Below are positions 1-5,935 of a DNA stretch of 15,103 nt, piece after piece; the stretch's first letter is position 1; every line of letters begins with the position of its first letter. This stretch comes from Pseudomonadota bacterium. Its GTDB lineage: Bacteria; Desulfobacterota; Desulfovibrionia; Desulfovibrionales; Desulfovibrionaceae. Position numbers and translations under genes: made by a program. A model generated the notes under the pieces. The model was not told where the DNA came from. It saw only the letters and a program-made list of their open reading frames with translations, and did not search any database. The DNA lies in assembly GCA_023435825.1 (NCBI GenBank), contig JAEZMB010000014.1, forward strand, positions 1-15,103, read 5' to 3'.

Positions 1-112
1 GTCGAGCACCCGGCGGCAGCCGGGCGCATCGACGGCCCGGGAATTCCGACGCCCCACGCGGCGCAGCCGCCAACGCCTTGGCGCACGCCGCCAGGCGGTC
101 TTCCCGCCCCAT
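1..112 (-). CDS. Possible 5' part of a leftward gene, cut by the window edge
   Basis: One minus-strand frame is open from the window edge to at least position 112. It reads like a protein start, MGREDRLAACAKALAAAP, with mostly G or C in third codon positions. An ATG lies at 110-112. An upstream GTG at 125-127 in the same frame is preceded by a purine-rich GGGGAAGGGG-like stretch and could be the true start. The frame would run divergently from the small terminase gene. The family is not recognised. GC-rich DNA gives many false open frames, and only about 37 codons are visible, so this is a weak call. Confidence 0.25.
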   Translation of the reverse strand, partial: MGREDRLAACAKALAAAPRGASEFPGRRCARLPPGAR

Positions 113-145
113 CACCAGCCGCAACACCCCCTTCCCCTGCCGCGC

Positions 146-200
146 CCATGCGGGGTTCCCCAAGGGGGTCACCCCCTTGGGTCGCCGGAGGCCTCTTCTC
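146..200 (+). repeat. Hairpin repeat element, copy A
   Basis: The element begins CCATGCGGGG and then forms a perfect 10-bp hairpin, with arms 159-168 and 172-181 and loop TCA at 169-171. It ends in the conserved block CGCCGGAGGCCTCTT (183-197). Two further copies, at 14271-14324 (reverse orientation) and 14962-15012, share the flanks and the TCA loop but have different stem sequences. This copy lies directly upstream of the small terminase gene. There is no T-tract, so it does not look like an intrinsic terminator. It resembles a REP-like or structured-RNA dispersed element. Confidence 0.75.
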
Positions 201-264
201 TTCCGTCCACCGCTCTCGCCGTCCGCCCGCCAACCATGCCGCACCGCGCCAAGGAGCCGTCGCC

Positions 265-894
265 ATGTCCGACAACGCCGCGTCCCCTTCCACATCCCCT
301 TCCGCCTCCATCTCCCCTGTCGCTGGCGAGCCGGCGCTGACGGACCAGCAGCGCCGGTTTGTCGAGGAGTATCTGGTGGACTGCAACGCCACCTTGGCGG
401 CGGGGCGGGCGGGCTACAGCGCGCGCAGCGCCAGGCAGGCCGGGGCGCGGCTGCGGGCGTTGCCCCACGTGCGGCGGGCGCTGGAGGCGGCCATGGCGGC
501 GCGCAGCGACCGGCTGGGGGTGAGTCAGGACCGGGTGGTGTTGGAGCTGGCGCGGCTGGCTTTTGCCGACATGCGGGATTTCGCCAGTTGGGGGGACGGC
601 GGCGTGCGGCTGCGGCCGTCGGAGGAGCTGACCGAGGATCAGGCGGCCTGCGTGTCGGAGATCGTGGAGACGCCGGGCAAGGGGGTGCGGGTGAAGCTTT
701 TCGGCAAGCAGCCGGCCCTGGCCGCCTTGGCGCGGCATTTGGGGGCGCGCGATGGCGGCGGCAAGGGGGTCGGGCGCAGCGACGCTGGGCCGGACGCGGC
801 GTCCGGGGAAGGCGTGCGGCCGCTGACGGTGGTCACCTGGGTTCCGTTCCCGGACGCGCCGCCGCCGGAGCCGGAAGACGGCGCGGGGGAGTAG
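265..894 (+). CDS. Phage terminase small subunit-like protein
   Basis: This is a 209-residue protein of the terminase small subunit (Terminase_2) type. In phages this subunit recognises viral DNA and recruits the packaging motor. Residues about 25-75 (LTDQQRRFVEEYLVDCNAT, then AAGRAGYSARSARQAGARL) match the family's N-terminal helix-turn-helix region, including the typical 'Q-x-x-F-x-x-x-Y' and 'A-x-x-x-A-G-Y-S' pattern. The first 24 residues are a Ser/Pro/Ala-rich tail. The start at 265 has AAGGAG at 251-256, eight bases upstream. The frame is open further upstream, but that part crosses hairpin repeat A and has no ribosome site. The large subunit lies 560 bp downstream, separated by an opposite-strand gene, which is unusual because these two genes normally sit side by side. 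Confidence 0.85.
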   Translation: MSDNAASPSTSPSASISPVAGEPALTDQQRRFVEEYLVDCNATLAAGRAGYSARSARQAGARLRALPHVRRALEAAMAARSDRLGVSQDRVVLELARLAFADMRDFASWGDGGVRLRPSEELTEDQAACVSEIVETPGKGVRVKLFGKQPALAALARHLGARDGGGKGVGRSDAGPDAASGEGVRPLTVVTWVPFPDAPPPEPEDGAGE

Positions 895-968
895 GCGGGA
901 CGGGCGGCGGTCACATGGACAGGTTATAGCAGCAATTTTAGCGCGCCACGTCTCGCGCGCCCGGCCCC

Positions 969-1352
969 TCACACCCCTGACGGCGAACGCCAGGACAAAT
1001 AATACTTCTCCTGGTCTCCGGAATGCCCCGCGCCGACCGCGCCGAGTTCGCAGTCGTCGCCTTCCCGCAGCCCGGGGCGAGCCTGGCGCGCGGCCTGGCG
1101 GCAACGGCCGGAAAGCGCTTCAAAGGCCGCGTCCGGGATGGGCGCGTCCGGGCTGCCGGCGTGCAGCGCCAGGGCCGCCACGGCGCAATCGGCCACGGCC
1201 GTGGGCGGCGGCGCGGGATGGCGGCGCAGCAACCGGGCATACCCCATGGCGGCCGGCTGGGACAACGACGGCACGGCGCACACGGCCAGCGCCAACAGCG
1301 CCAGGGCGAACAGGGCGATGGCCAGACGACGTTTGCGCGGCAAGACCAGCAT
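969..1352 (-). CDS. Small exported or membrane-anchored protein of unknown function
   Basis: This 127-residue protein is not recognised. The N-terminus MLVLPRKRR is followed by a hydrophobic stretch (residues about 9-28) that could be a signal peptide or a single membrane anchor. The rest is Ala/Arg-rich with several cysteines. The start at 1352 was chosen over the longer frame (to 1424) because GGAGGAG sits just upstream of the ATG on the minus strand, and because the extra residues would cross the promoter. A sigma-54-like -24/-12 element lies at 1395-1412, correctly oriented and about 45 bases from the start. The gene is inserted between the two terminase subunit genes on the opposite strand, so it may be a later insertion or a lysogenic-conversion-type cargo gene; that is inference. 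Confidence 0.65.
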   Translation of the reverse strand: MLVLPRKRRLAIALFALALLALAVCAVPSLSQPAAMGYARLLRRHPAPPPTAVADCAVAALALHAGSPDAPIPDAAFEALSGRCRQAARQARPGLREGDDCELGAVGAGHSGDQEKYYLSWRSPSGV

Positions 1353-1394
1353 GGCGGACTCCTCCGAACGCGGCTGACGCGTCCGCCCCGGTCC

Positions 1395-1412
1395 AAGCCT
1401 GAATCGTGCCAA
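1395..1412 (-). promoter_or_regulatory. Candidate sigma-54 promoter for the small exported gene
   Basis: Read on the minus strand the sequence is TTGGCACGATTCAGGCTT. It has the invariant GG and GC of a -24/-12 promoter with exactly ten bases between them, and a perfect TGGCACG block. The -12 half reads AGGC instead of TTGC, so it is an imperfect match. The predicted start lies about 30 bases upstream of the ATG at 1352, behind a strong GGAGGAG ribosome site. Activation would need an enhancer-binding protein, and none is encoded in the window. Confidence 0.5.
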
Positions 1413-1455
1413 AAATAATTCCAATCATTACGGCTTTGCCGCCGGGCAGCGCGGC

Positions 1456-2922
1456 ATGAGGAAACCGGCATTGCGGACAATTGACGGCATTTCGGCACTT
1501 CCCCCCGGCGCGGTGGCCGTGGACTACCGGCCCCAGCCGCTCCAGGCCCGGCTCCATGCCTGCCCGGCCAACGAGATCCTGTTTGGCGGCGCGGCCGGAC
1601 CCGGCAAAAGCCACGCCCTGCGCTTCGAGGCGCTTCTCGCCTGCCTGCGCGTGCCCGGCCTTCGGGCCTACCTCTTCCGACGCACCATGGCCGAGCTGGA
1701 GCGCAACCATATCCTGCCGGCCCTGGCCCAGTTTCCCCGGCAACTCGGCACGTTTCGGGCGGCCAAGCAGCGTTTTGAATTCGTCAACGGCTCCATGCTG
1801 CTGTTTTGCAGCTGCCAGCGCGAGAACGACGTGTTTCGCTACCAGGGCGTGGAAATCCATCTGCTGTGCCTCGACGAGCTGACGAGCTTCACGGAGTTGC
1901 AATACGACTACCTGCGCGGCCGGCTGCGTTGCGCACTCGACGTGCCGGCGCAGCTTCGCCACAAGATTCCGGGCATTGTCTGCGCCTCCAACCCCGGCGG
2001 CGTGGGGCACGCGTTCGCCAAGGCCCGGTTCGTCGATTTCGCGCCGCCGGGCGTATGTCGCCGCGCCCCGACAGCCGAGGGCGGGATGCTGCGCTGCCAC
2101 ATCCCGGGGCGGCTTTCCGACAACGCCATCCTCATGGCCCGGGACCCGGGCTACGCCGCCCGCCTGGACGCCCTGCCCGAACCCTACCGCACGGCCTACC
2201 GCGACGGCGATTGGGACGTGTTTATGGGCCAGGCCTTCGCCTTCCAGCGCCGGCTCCACGTAATCCCGCCGCGTCCGATCCCGGGCGACGCGCCGCTTTT
2301 CATGACCTTCGACTGGGGCTACGGCGCGCCGTTTTCCGTGGGCTGGTGGTGGGTGGACGCCGACGGGCGGCTTTTGCGCTGCAGCGAATGGTACGGCTCG
2401 AACGGTTCACCAAACCAGGGCCTGCGCCTGACCGACACGCAGATCGCCGCCGGCATCCTGGAGCGCGAACAGGAGCTTGGCATCAACGGCCGACGGATCA
2501 CCCGGCTTTGCGGCCCGGACTGCTTCGCCAAAAAGCCCGACTACCGGGGCGGCGGCCAGGGGCCGAGCACGGCCGAGACCTTCGCCGGGGCGGGCGTCAT
2601 CCTCTCCCCCGGCGATCCCTCGCGCAAACTCAAGATCCGGCAGTTCCACGAACGCCTGCGCCCCCGGGACCACGGGCCGCCCATGCTACAGGTCTACGAC
2701 ACCTGCCGCGACTTCATCCGCACGATCCCGCTGCTGACCGCCGACCGGCGCAACGTCGAGGACATCGACACCACCGGCGAGGACCACATCTACGACGAGG
2801 CCTGCCACGCCTGCATGGCCCGGCCCCTGGCCACCAGCCTGGACGAAACAGGCAAGCAGCCGGCGGCCCGGCTCATCGACGCGGTGCTGGCCCCGCCGCC
2901 AACCGACGAGGAGGCTTTATGA
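1456..2922 (+). CDS. Phage terminase large subunit (packaging ATPase/nuclease)
   Basis: This 488-residue protein has the complete layout of a large terminase, the motor that cuts concatemeric phage DNA and pumps it into the capsid. The ATPase half shows Walker A GGAAGPGKS (residues 44-52), Walker B LLCLDE (136-141) and the SNPGG coupling motif (178-182). The RNase H-like nuclease half shows FDWGY with Asp286, an acidic residue at about 355, and a C-terminal DHIYDEACHACM (about 443-454) matching the family's DHxxD pattern. All key motifs are intact, so it is not visibly decayed. The ATG at 1456 has no strong ribosome site; GTG codons at 1513 and 1519 are alternatives. Its stop overlaps the next gene's start in an ATGA. 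No portal, protease or capsid gene follows, which argues for a prophage remnant or a domesticated gene. Confidence 0.92.
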   Translation: MRKPALRTIDGISALPPGAVAVDYRPQPLQARLHACPANEILFGGAAGPGKSHALRFEALLACLRVPGLRAYLFRRTMAELERNHILPALAQFPRQLGTFRAAKQRFEFVNGSMLLFCSCQRENDVFRYQGVEIHLLCLDELTSFTELQYDYLRGRLRCALDVPAQLRHKIPGIVCASNPGGVGHAFAKARFVDFAPPGVCRRAPTAEGGMLRCHIPGRLSDNAILMARDPGYAARLDALPEPYRTAYRDGDWDVFMGQAFAFQRRLHVIPPRPIPGDAPLFMTFDWGYGAPFSVGWWWVDADGRLLRCSEWYGSNGSPNQGLRLTDTQIAAGILEREQELGINGRRITRLCGPDCFAKKPDYRGGGQGPSTAETFAGAGVILSPGDPSRKLKIRQFHERLRPRDHGPPMLQVYDTCRDFIRTIPLLTADRRNVEDIDTTGEDHIYDEACHACMARPLATSLDETGKQPAARLIDAVLAPPPTDEEAL

Positions 2923-3224
2923 GCGATTCCCTGCTCTTGTGGATGGCCTTTGATGCGGCCCTGCATCTGGCCGGGGCGGCGGGCTTTTTGCTTTTCGGCT
3001 GGCGGCTTGGCCGGGAAAGCGCCGGCCGGCCCATGTTCGACTATCCGTCCTGGCCGGCCCGGCCGCCCCGCCAGGATGGCGACGCACCCCTGGAAGAGGC
3101 CGATCCCTGGTCCGCCTCCGCCATCACCGCCACGCCGCTCGATCGCCGGCCGGCCATGGTGGATATTTTCGAGACACTTGCGCCCCGCCGGCCGTTGAAT
3201 GGCGATATCGGGACGCCTTCTTAA
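2919..3224 (+). CDS. Small single-pass membrane protein coupled to the terminase
   Basis: This is a 101-residue protein of unknown family. Its ATG overlaps the terminase stop (ATGA), which implies translational coupling and supports it as a real gene. Residues about 4-30 (LLLWMAFDAALHLAGAAGFL and onward) form one membrane helix followed by the basic WRLGR. The remainder is a polar, Pro/Asp-rich tail of about 70 residues, predicted cytoplasmic. In an intact phage this position would normally hold the portal gene, so the product does not fit the usual packaging order. It could be a small phage morphogenesis or lysis-associated membrane protein, but nothing in the sequence shows this. Confidence 0.6.
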   Translation: MSDSLLLWMAFDAALHLAGAAGFLLFGWRLGRESAGRPMFDYPSWPARPPRQDGDAPLEEADPWSASAITATPLDRRPAMVDIFETLAPRRPLNGDIGTPS

Positions 3225-3234
3225 GGCTAATAGT

Positions 3235-3259
3235 TTGAAATAAATGAATTTTATTGCAA
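3235..3259. promoter_or_regulatory. Imperfect inverted repeat upstream of the sigma-54 promoter
   Basis: Arms TTGAAATAAAT (3235-3245) and TTTTATTGCAA (3249-3259) pair at 9 of 11 positions across a 3-base spacer. The repeat lies in an AT-rich pocket about 135-160 bp upstream of the sigma-54 promoter at 3392. That is the usual distance for an enhancer site bound by a NtrC/ZraR-type activator. The role is inferred from position and symmetry only. Confidence 0.35.
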
Positions 3260-3302
3260 AGGTTCCTGCATAAAAACTATACGTCCCGGCCGTTGAACGC
3301 CG

Positions 3303-3331
3303 CTGGGCTGGGCACATTGCATACAGCCCAG
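3303..3331. promoter_or_regulatory. Second inverted repeat upstream of the sigma-54 promoter
   Basis: Perfect 7-bp arms CTGGGCT (3303-3309) and AGCCCAG (3325-3331) are separated by 15 bases. The repeat is centred about 75-80 bp upstream of the -24 element. It could be a regulator site or simply a GC-rich chance palindrome. Confidence 0.3.
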
Positions 3332-3391
3332 GCCTCGGAGCGAAAAGCCCGAAAAGAACCTTAATCACCTAATCATACACACTATTTCACT

Positions 3392-3409
3392 TTGGCACGG
3401 CTACTGCAA
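3392..3409 (+). promoter_or_regulatory. Sigma-54 (-24/-12) promoter of the ZraP-like gene
   Basis: The sequence TTGGCACGGCTACTGCAA matches the sigma-54 consensus YTGGCACGRNNNTTGCW at every fixed position except one (CTGC for TTGC). The invariant GG (3394-3395) and GC (3406-3407) are separated by exactly ten bases. Transcription would start near 3419, giving a leader of about 72 bases before the ATG at 3492. In E. coli the zraP promoter is also sigma-54-dependent and activated by ZraR, which supports the match. Two inverted repeats lie upstream at enhancer distance. Confidence 0.75.
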
Positions 3410-3491
3410 TTGGAAAAACCATCCACGGGCAACGGCCCAGCGGAACCCGACCACGCCGGACATTTCCGGCAACCTTACGGAGGTAATTTTC

Positions 3492-3941
3492 ATGCGCGTC
3501 AAGTCGCTTCACATCGTTCTCTCGGCTCTGGCCATCCTGGCGCTCACTTCTTCCCTGGCTCTGGCTCGCGGCGGCATGGGCGGCCCGGGCGGCCAGGGCG
3601 GCTGTCCCGGCATGGACGGCGGCTGGGGACAACTCAGCCCGGAAAAGCAGGCCGCTTTCCAGAAGCTCCATGACGCCTTCGCGGCCAAGACCGCCCAGCT
3701 GCGCGCCGACCTCGGCGTCAAGATGGCCGAACTCAACGCCCTGTCCGTGGGAACCAGCCCGGACCAGGCCAAGATCGACGCCGTGACCAAGCAGATCGGC
3801 GACTTGCAGGCCAAGCTGCTCTCCGAGCGCACCCAGTTCCGCATCCAGGTGGCAAAGGAAATCGGCCCTGGCGTGGCCGGCGGCGGCTGTCCCGGCATGG
3901 GCGGCGGCATGGGCGGCTACCACGGCGGCGGCTGCCAGTAA
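3492..3941 (+). CDS. zraP: ZraP-like periplasmic metal-binding chaperone (Spy/CpxP type)
   Basis: This is a 149-residue exported protein resembling zinc resistance-associated protein ZraP, a periplasmic zinc-binding chaperone related to CpxP and Spy. Residues 1-25 are a signal peptide ending in LALA, with likely cleavage before Arg26. A Gly-rich N-terminal stretch with GGCPGMDGG is followed by a helical core (about 45-130; LSPEKQAAFQKLHDAFAAK, DLQAKLLSERTQFRIQVAKE) typical of the family's helical hairpin. The tail repeats CPGM and adds YHGGGCQ. The paired CPGM motifs and the terminal His/Cys residues are plausible metal ligands. A ribosome site GGAGGT precedes the ATG. The sigma-54 promoter at 3392 drives the gene. 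The SHOCT gene follows 66 bases later, probably in one operon. The gene symbol is by family resemblance. Confidence 0.85.
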   Translation: MRVKSLHIVLSALAILALTSSLALARGGMGGPGGQGGCPGMDGGWGQLSPEKQAAFQKLHDAFAAKTAQLRADLGVKMAELNALSVGTSPDQAKIDAVTKQIGDLQAKLLSERTQFRIQVAKEIGPGVAGGGCPGMGGGMGGYHGGGCQ

Positions 3942-4007
3942 CGACGAACGCTTCGGGGCCGAGCGAGTCCTCCGCCCGGCCCCGCAGCCGAATCCATTGA
4001 GGCAGCC

Positions 4008-4271
4008 ATGTGCGCGATCCCCGGTTTCCCCTTCTTCCCGGGCGGTTGGCTGACCATGCTGCTCCTTGTCCTCGCCGCCTTGGTCGTCCTGGGTCTGGCC
4101 CGGACCCGGAACGACAAACGGCGGCAAGCGGTGCGACGCGGCGCGGCCGCCGACCGCGACGACGCCCTGGACATCCTGCGACGGCGATTGGCCGAGGGGG
4201 CGATAAGCCCCGAAGAGTACGACCGGCTGCGCAAAATCGTCGCCGCCCCGGCAACCGACGGGAACAGATAG
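4008..4271 (+). CDS. Membrane-anchored SHOCT-domain protein
   Basis: This 87-residue protein has one N-terminal membrane helix (about residues 14-31, WLTMLLLVLAALVVLGLA), then a basic linker. It ends in a C-terminal SHOCT motif (about 53-78: ALDILRRRLAEGAISPEEYD and the next few residues). SHOCT is a short oligomerisation-type motif common at the C-termini of small bacterial membrane proteins, with no enzymatic role. It lies 66 bases after the ZraP-like gene, with a terminator downstream at 4334-4367 and none between, so the two are probably co-transcribed from the sigma-54 promoter. The pairing suggests an envelope or metal-stress role, but that is inference. A weak GAGG ribosome site precedes the ATG. 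Confidence 0.8.
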   Translation: MCAIPGFPFFPGGWLTMLLLVLAALVVLGLARTRNDKRRQAVRRGAAADRDDALDILRRRLAEGAISPEEYDRLRKIVAAPATDGNR

Positions 4272-4333
4272 GCAGTTCCTGTTGACTCCATAGACGTACC
4301 CCCGTGTTGACAACCCTCTGTCTCCTTCCCCAA

Positions 4334-4367
4334 CCCGAAGCGGCCCCGTGGCCGCTTCGGGCCTTTT
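4334..4367 (+). terminator. Intrinsic terminator of the zraP-SHOCT unit
   Basis: A perfect 12-bp stem (4334-4345 with 4350-4361; CCCGAAGCGGCC and its complement) closes a CCGT loop. It is followed by CCTTTTG. The stem is very strong and the T-tract short. It separates the ZraP/SHOCT unit from the TPR gene. Confidence 0.8.
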
Positions 4368-4440
4368 GAACCGATGACTTTTGCCGGCGACGTTGCTACC
4401 GTTCCGGCCCCACGACACCACGCAGCACAAAGGAGCGCCC

Positions 4441-5064
4441 ATGGGCACCAACAAATCCGGCGAGGCGACGGTTGGACGCAGCGCCGCCATCCTCGGGGCC
4501 GGGCTGGCCCTTCTGGCCGGCATCTTTCTGGGATTCACCATTCGCGGCATGATGGACAGCCCGTCCAAGGGTGGCGCGCCCGCCGCCCAGCAACAGATGC
4601 CGCCGCCCCAGGCCCAGCAGCAGCAAGCGCAGCAGGCCTCGCCGGCCCTGCTCGACCGCATCAAGGCCCTGGAAAAACAGACCCAGCTCGAACCGGCCAA
4701 CGTGGCCGCCTGGACGGAGCTGGGCAATCTCTATTTCGACACCGACCAGCCCGAAAAGGCCATTCCGGCCTATGAGAAGTCGCTGACCCTGGAGCCGGGC
4801 AACCCCGACGTGCTCACCGACCTCGGCGTCATGTACCGCCACGTGGACAAGTTCGACAAAGCGCTGGAGTGCTTCAACAAAGCCCTGGCCATCAATGCCG
4901 GCCACGTCATCGCCAGCTACAACAAGAGCATCGTGCTGGAGCACGACAAGAACGACCGCGCCGGCGCGGTGGCGGCGCTCAAAGCCCTGGCCGCCAAAAA
5001 CCCCCAAGCCGTGCTGCCCGGCAACAAGCCCGTGGCCCAGGCCATCCAGGAGCTGTCGCAGTAG
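4441..5064 (+). CDS. Membrane-anchored tetratricopeptide repeat protein
   Basis: This 207-residue protein has a membrane helix at about residues 13-35 (AAILGAGLALLAGIFLGFTI), a Gln/Pro-rich linker (about 47-66), then three TPR units of 34 residues. These start near residues 87 (NVAAWTELGNLYFDTDQPEK), 121 (NPDVLTDLGVMYRHVDKFDK) and 155 (HVIASYNKSIVLEHDKNDRA). TPRs form a helical scaffold for protein-protein contacts, here probably in the periplasm. The architecture resembles the CcmI/NrfG-type assembly proteins, but no cytochrome maturation gene is nearby, so no specific role is claimed. The start at 4441 has AAGGAG five bases upstream; the frame extends back to 4381 without a ribosome site. 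The last 13 codons and the terminator are duplicated 813 bp downstream (5831-5980), flanking a toxin-antitoxin pair. Confidence 0.88.
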   Translation: MGTNKSGEATVGRSAAILGAGLALLAGIFLGFTIRGMMDSPSKGGAPAAQQQMPPPQAQQQQAQQASPALLDRIKALEKQTQLEPANVAAWTELGNLYFDTDQPEKAIPAYEKSLTLEPGNPDVLTDLGVMYRHVDKFDKALECFNKALAINAGHVIASYNKSIVLEHDKNDRAGAVAALKALAAKNPQAVLPGNKPVAQAIQELSQ

Positions 5065-5167
5065 CGGGAGCGAACCTTTGGGTTGATCTGACTGAGACGG
5101 CCAAGCGCCGTAAAATACGAAAGCCCCGGGAAACCGGGGCTTTTTTGTGAGCAAGGAAGTGGGCGGC
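5018..5167 (+). repeat. 150-bp direct repeat, copy 1 (3' end of TPR gene plus terminator)
   Basis: This copy starts at CCGGCAACAAGCCCG, inside the TPR gene, runs through its stop codon and terminator, and ends near GTGGGCGGC. Copy 2 at 5831-5980 aligns without gaps at a constant offset of 813 bp. Over the first 135 bp only seven substitutions were counted, about 95% identity. The last 15 bp are partly diverged around a shared GTGGGCGGC. The two copies bracket brnTA. Confidence 0.9.
5121..5146 (+). terminator. Intrinsic terminator of the TPR gene
   Basis: A 9-bp stem (AAGCCCCGG, 5121-5129, pairing with 5134-5142) closes a GAAA tetraloop, followed by T6. GAAA is an especially stable loop. The same terminator, with one stem-base change, recurs at 5936-5959. 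It may also help stop leftward transcription from brnTA. Confidence 0.9.
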
Positions 5168-5174
5168 GGCAAGC

Positions 5175-5531
5175 CTAGGGGCGTTTGCCGTGCTCCTGGC
5201 TTTCCATGAAGGCCCGGAGCACGGCGTTGATGGCCGTCTGGTAGCCTTTCTTCCGCCGGGCGCGAAACCAGGCCAGCACGTCCCGATCCAGGCGGATGGA
5301 GACGCGCTCCTTGGTTTCGGGCAGCAGGTCATCCAGACGCACGCGCCTGGCCTTCTCGAAAAAATCGTCGCCAAGCGGCGGATTGTCGGGATCGGCCAGG
5401 GCGTTGGCGGTCGCTTCCGCGTCGGTCATGGCGTCCACGCGCGCCCAGTCGGTTTGCGAGGGAAGGCTACGCAGCTCTTCCTTGGTATAACGCACGATGG
5501 TCTTGCCGTTTTCAGTAGAGTTCGTCGGCAT
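5175..5531 (-). CDS. brnA: BrnA-type antitoxin
   Basis: This 118-residue protein matches the BrnA antitoxin family, which binds and neutralises the BrnT ribonuclease and represses its own operon. The C-terminal region (about 75-112: ERVSIRLDRDVLAWFRARRK, then GYQTAINAVLRAFM) is the ribbon-helix-helix DNA-binding segment diagnostic of the family. The N-terminal part (about 10-70) carries the toxin-binding region. The start at 5531 is preceded on the minus strand by GGAG with a suitable gap. The gene overlaps the end of the toxin gene by 20 bases, the usual toxin-first order of brnTA. It points toward the TPR gene, and both lie between the direct repeats. Confidence 0.9.
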   Translation of the reverse strand: MPTNSTENGKTIVRYTKEELRSLPSQTDWARVDAMTDAEATANALADPDNPPLGDDFFEKARRVRLDDLLPETKERVSIRLDRDVLAWFRARRKKGYQTAINAVLRAFMESQEHGKRP

Positions 5532-5784
5532 AGTGGCTCCGTTCCCTGGCGTTGGCTTTTCGCGCGGAAATAATGCGGAATGCGCCGCCGCGAAGAGTAA
5601 AAACAACGATCAACAAGCGCCCGCCCACTTCGCCTGCGGCGATGCAGCGGCGCTCGCCGTACGCCTTGCGGTCGTCCTCAAACAGCACCGGGGAATTTTC
5701 GATGGCGGCCTTGGCGTCCAAAAAGTCGATGCCGTGCTTGGCGAGGTTCGCCAGCCGCTTGGCTTCGTCCCATTCGAAATCCAT
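5512..5784 (-). CDS. brnT: BrnT-type ribonuclease toxin
   Basis: This 90-residue protein has the full BrnT (DUF497) pattern: MDFEWDEAKRLANLAKHGID at the start, a central YGERR, then GRLLIVVFTLRG and RIISARKANARER near the end. BrnT is a RelE-fold ribonuclease that blocks translation under stress. The length is normal for the family and nothing is truncated. The ATG at 5784 (CCATGG on the plus strand) has no clear ribosome site. A -10-like TACATT ends only six bases upstream, so the mRNA may be leaderless. A palindrome overlaps the -35. brnA follows, overlapping by 20 bases. Confidence 0.9.
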   Translation of the reverse strand: MDFEWDEAKRLANLAKHGIDFLDAKAAIENSPVLFEDDRKAYGERRCIAAGEVGGRLLIVVFTLRGGAFRIISARKANARERSHYADELY

Positions 5785-5790
5785 GGAGAG

Positions 5791-5819
5791 AATGTATGGA
5801 CAGATTGTCATCCTGACAA
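5791..5819 (-). promoter_or_regulatory. brnTA promoter with overlapping operator palindrome
   Basis: On the minus strand, -35 TTGTCA (5814-5819) and -10 TACATT (5791-5796) are separated by 17 bases. The predicted start falls on or next to the brnT ATG at 5784. A perfect palindrome TTGTCA-TCC-TGACAA (plus-strand 5805-5819) covers the -35, where bound BrnA or the BrnTA complex could exclude RNA polymerase. Autorepression by BrnA is established for the family; this particular site is inferred. Confidence 0.55.
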
Positions 5820-5830
5820 GGAGGTCAAGG

Positions 5831-5877
5831 CCGGCAACAAGCCCGTGGCCCAGGCCATCCAGGAGCTGTCGCCGTAG
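5831..5877 (+). pseudogene. Duplicated C-terminal remnant of the TPR gene
   Basis: These bases encode GNKPVAQAIQELSP and a stop, matching the last residues of the TPR protein with one change (final Gln to Pro). No start codon or upstream TPR coding sequence is attached. It is a gene-end fragment carried inside repeat copy 2, and the open frame that reads into it from upstream is antisense to brnT. Confidence 0.8.
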
Positions 5878-5935
5878 CGGGAGCGAACCTTGGGGTTGAT
5901 CTGACCGAGACGGCCGAGCGCCGAAAAATACGAAC

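Noticed and set aside
1806..2918. Long plus-strand frame leading into the small membrane protein
   Set aside because: It overlaps the large terminase in another frame. Only the part from the ATGA overlap at 2919 has a sensible start and a membrane helix.
3308..3323. TGGGCACATTGC considered as another sigma-54 element
   Set aside because: The GG-to-GC spacing is far shorter than the required ten bases.
4282..4311. Two TTGAC motifs considered as promoter -35 boxes for the TPR gene
   Set aside because: Neither has a convincing -10 at 16-18 bases, and the terminator at 4334-4367 lies between them and the gene.
3387..4727. Open frame of about 445 codons on the minus strand
   Set aside because: It crosses the sigma-54 promoter, the ZraP-like and SHOCT genes and a strong terminator. 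Its composition is low-complexity.
5497..5877. Plus-strand frame ending in the TPR C-terminal peptide
   Set aside because: It is antisense to brnT and brnA for most of its length. Only the last 14 codons, in the repeat, resemble the TPR protein.
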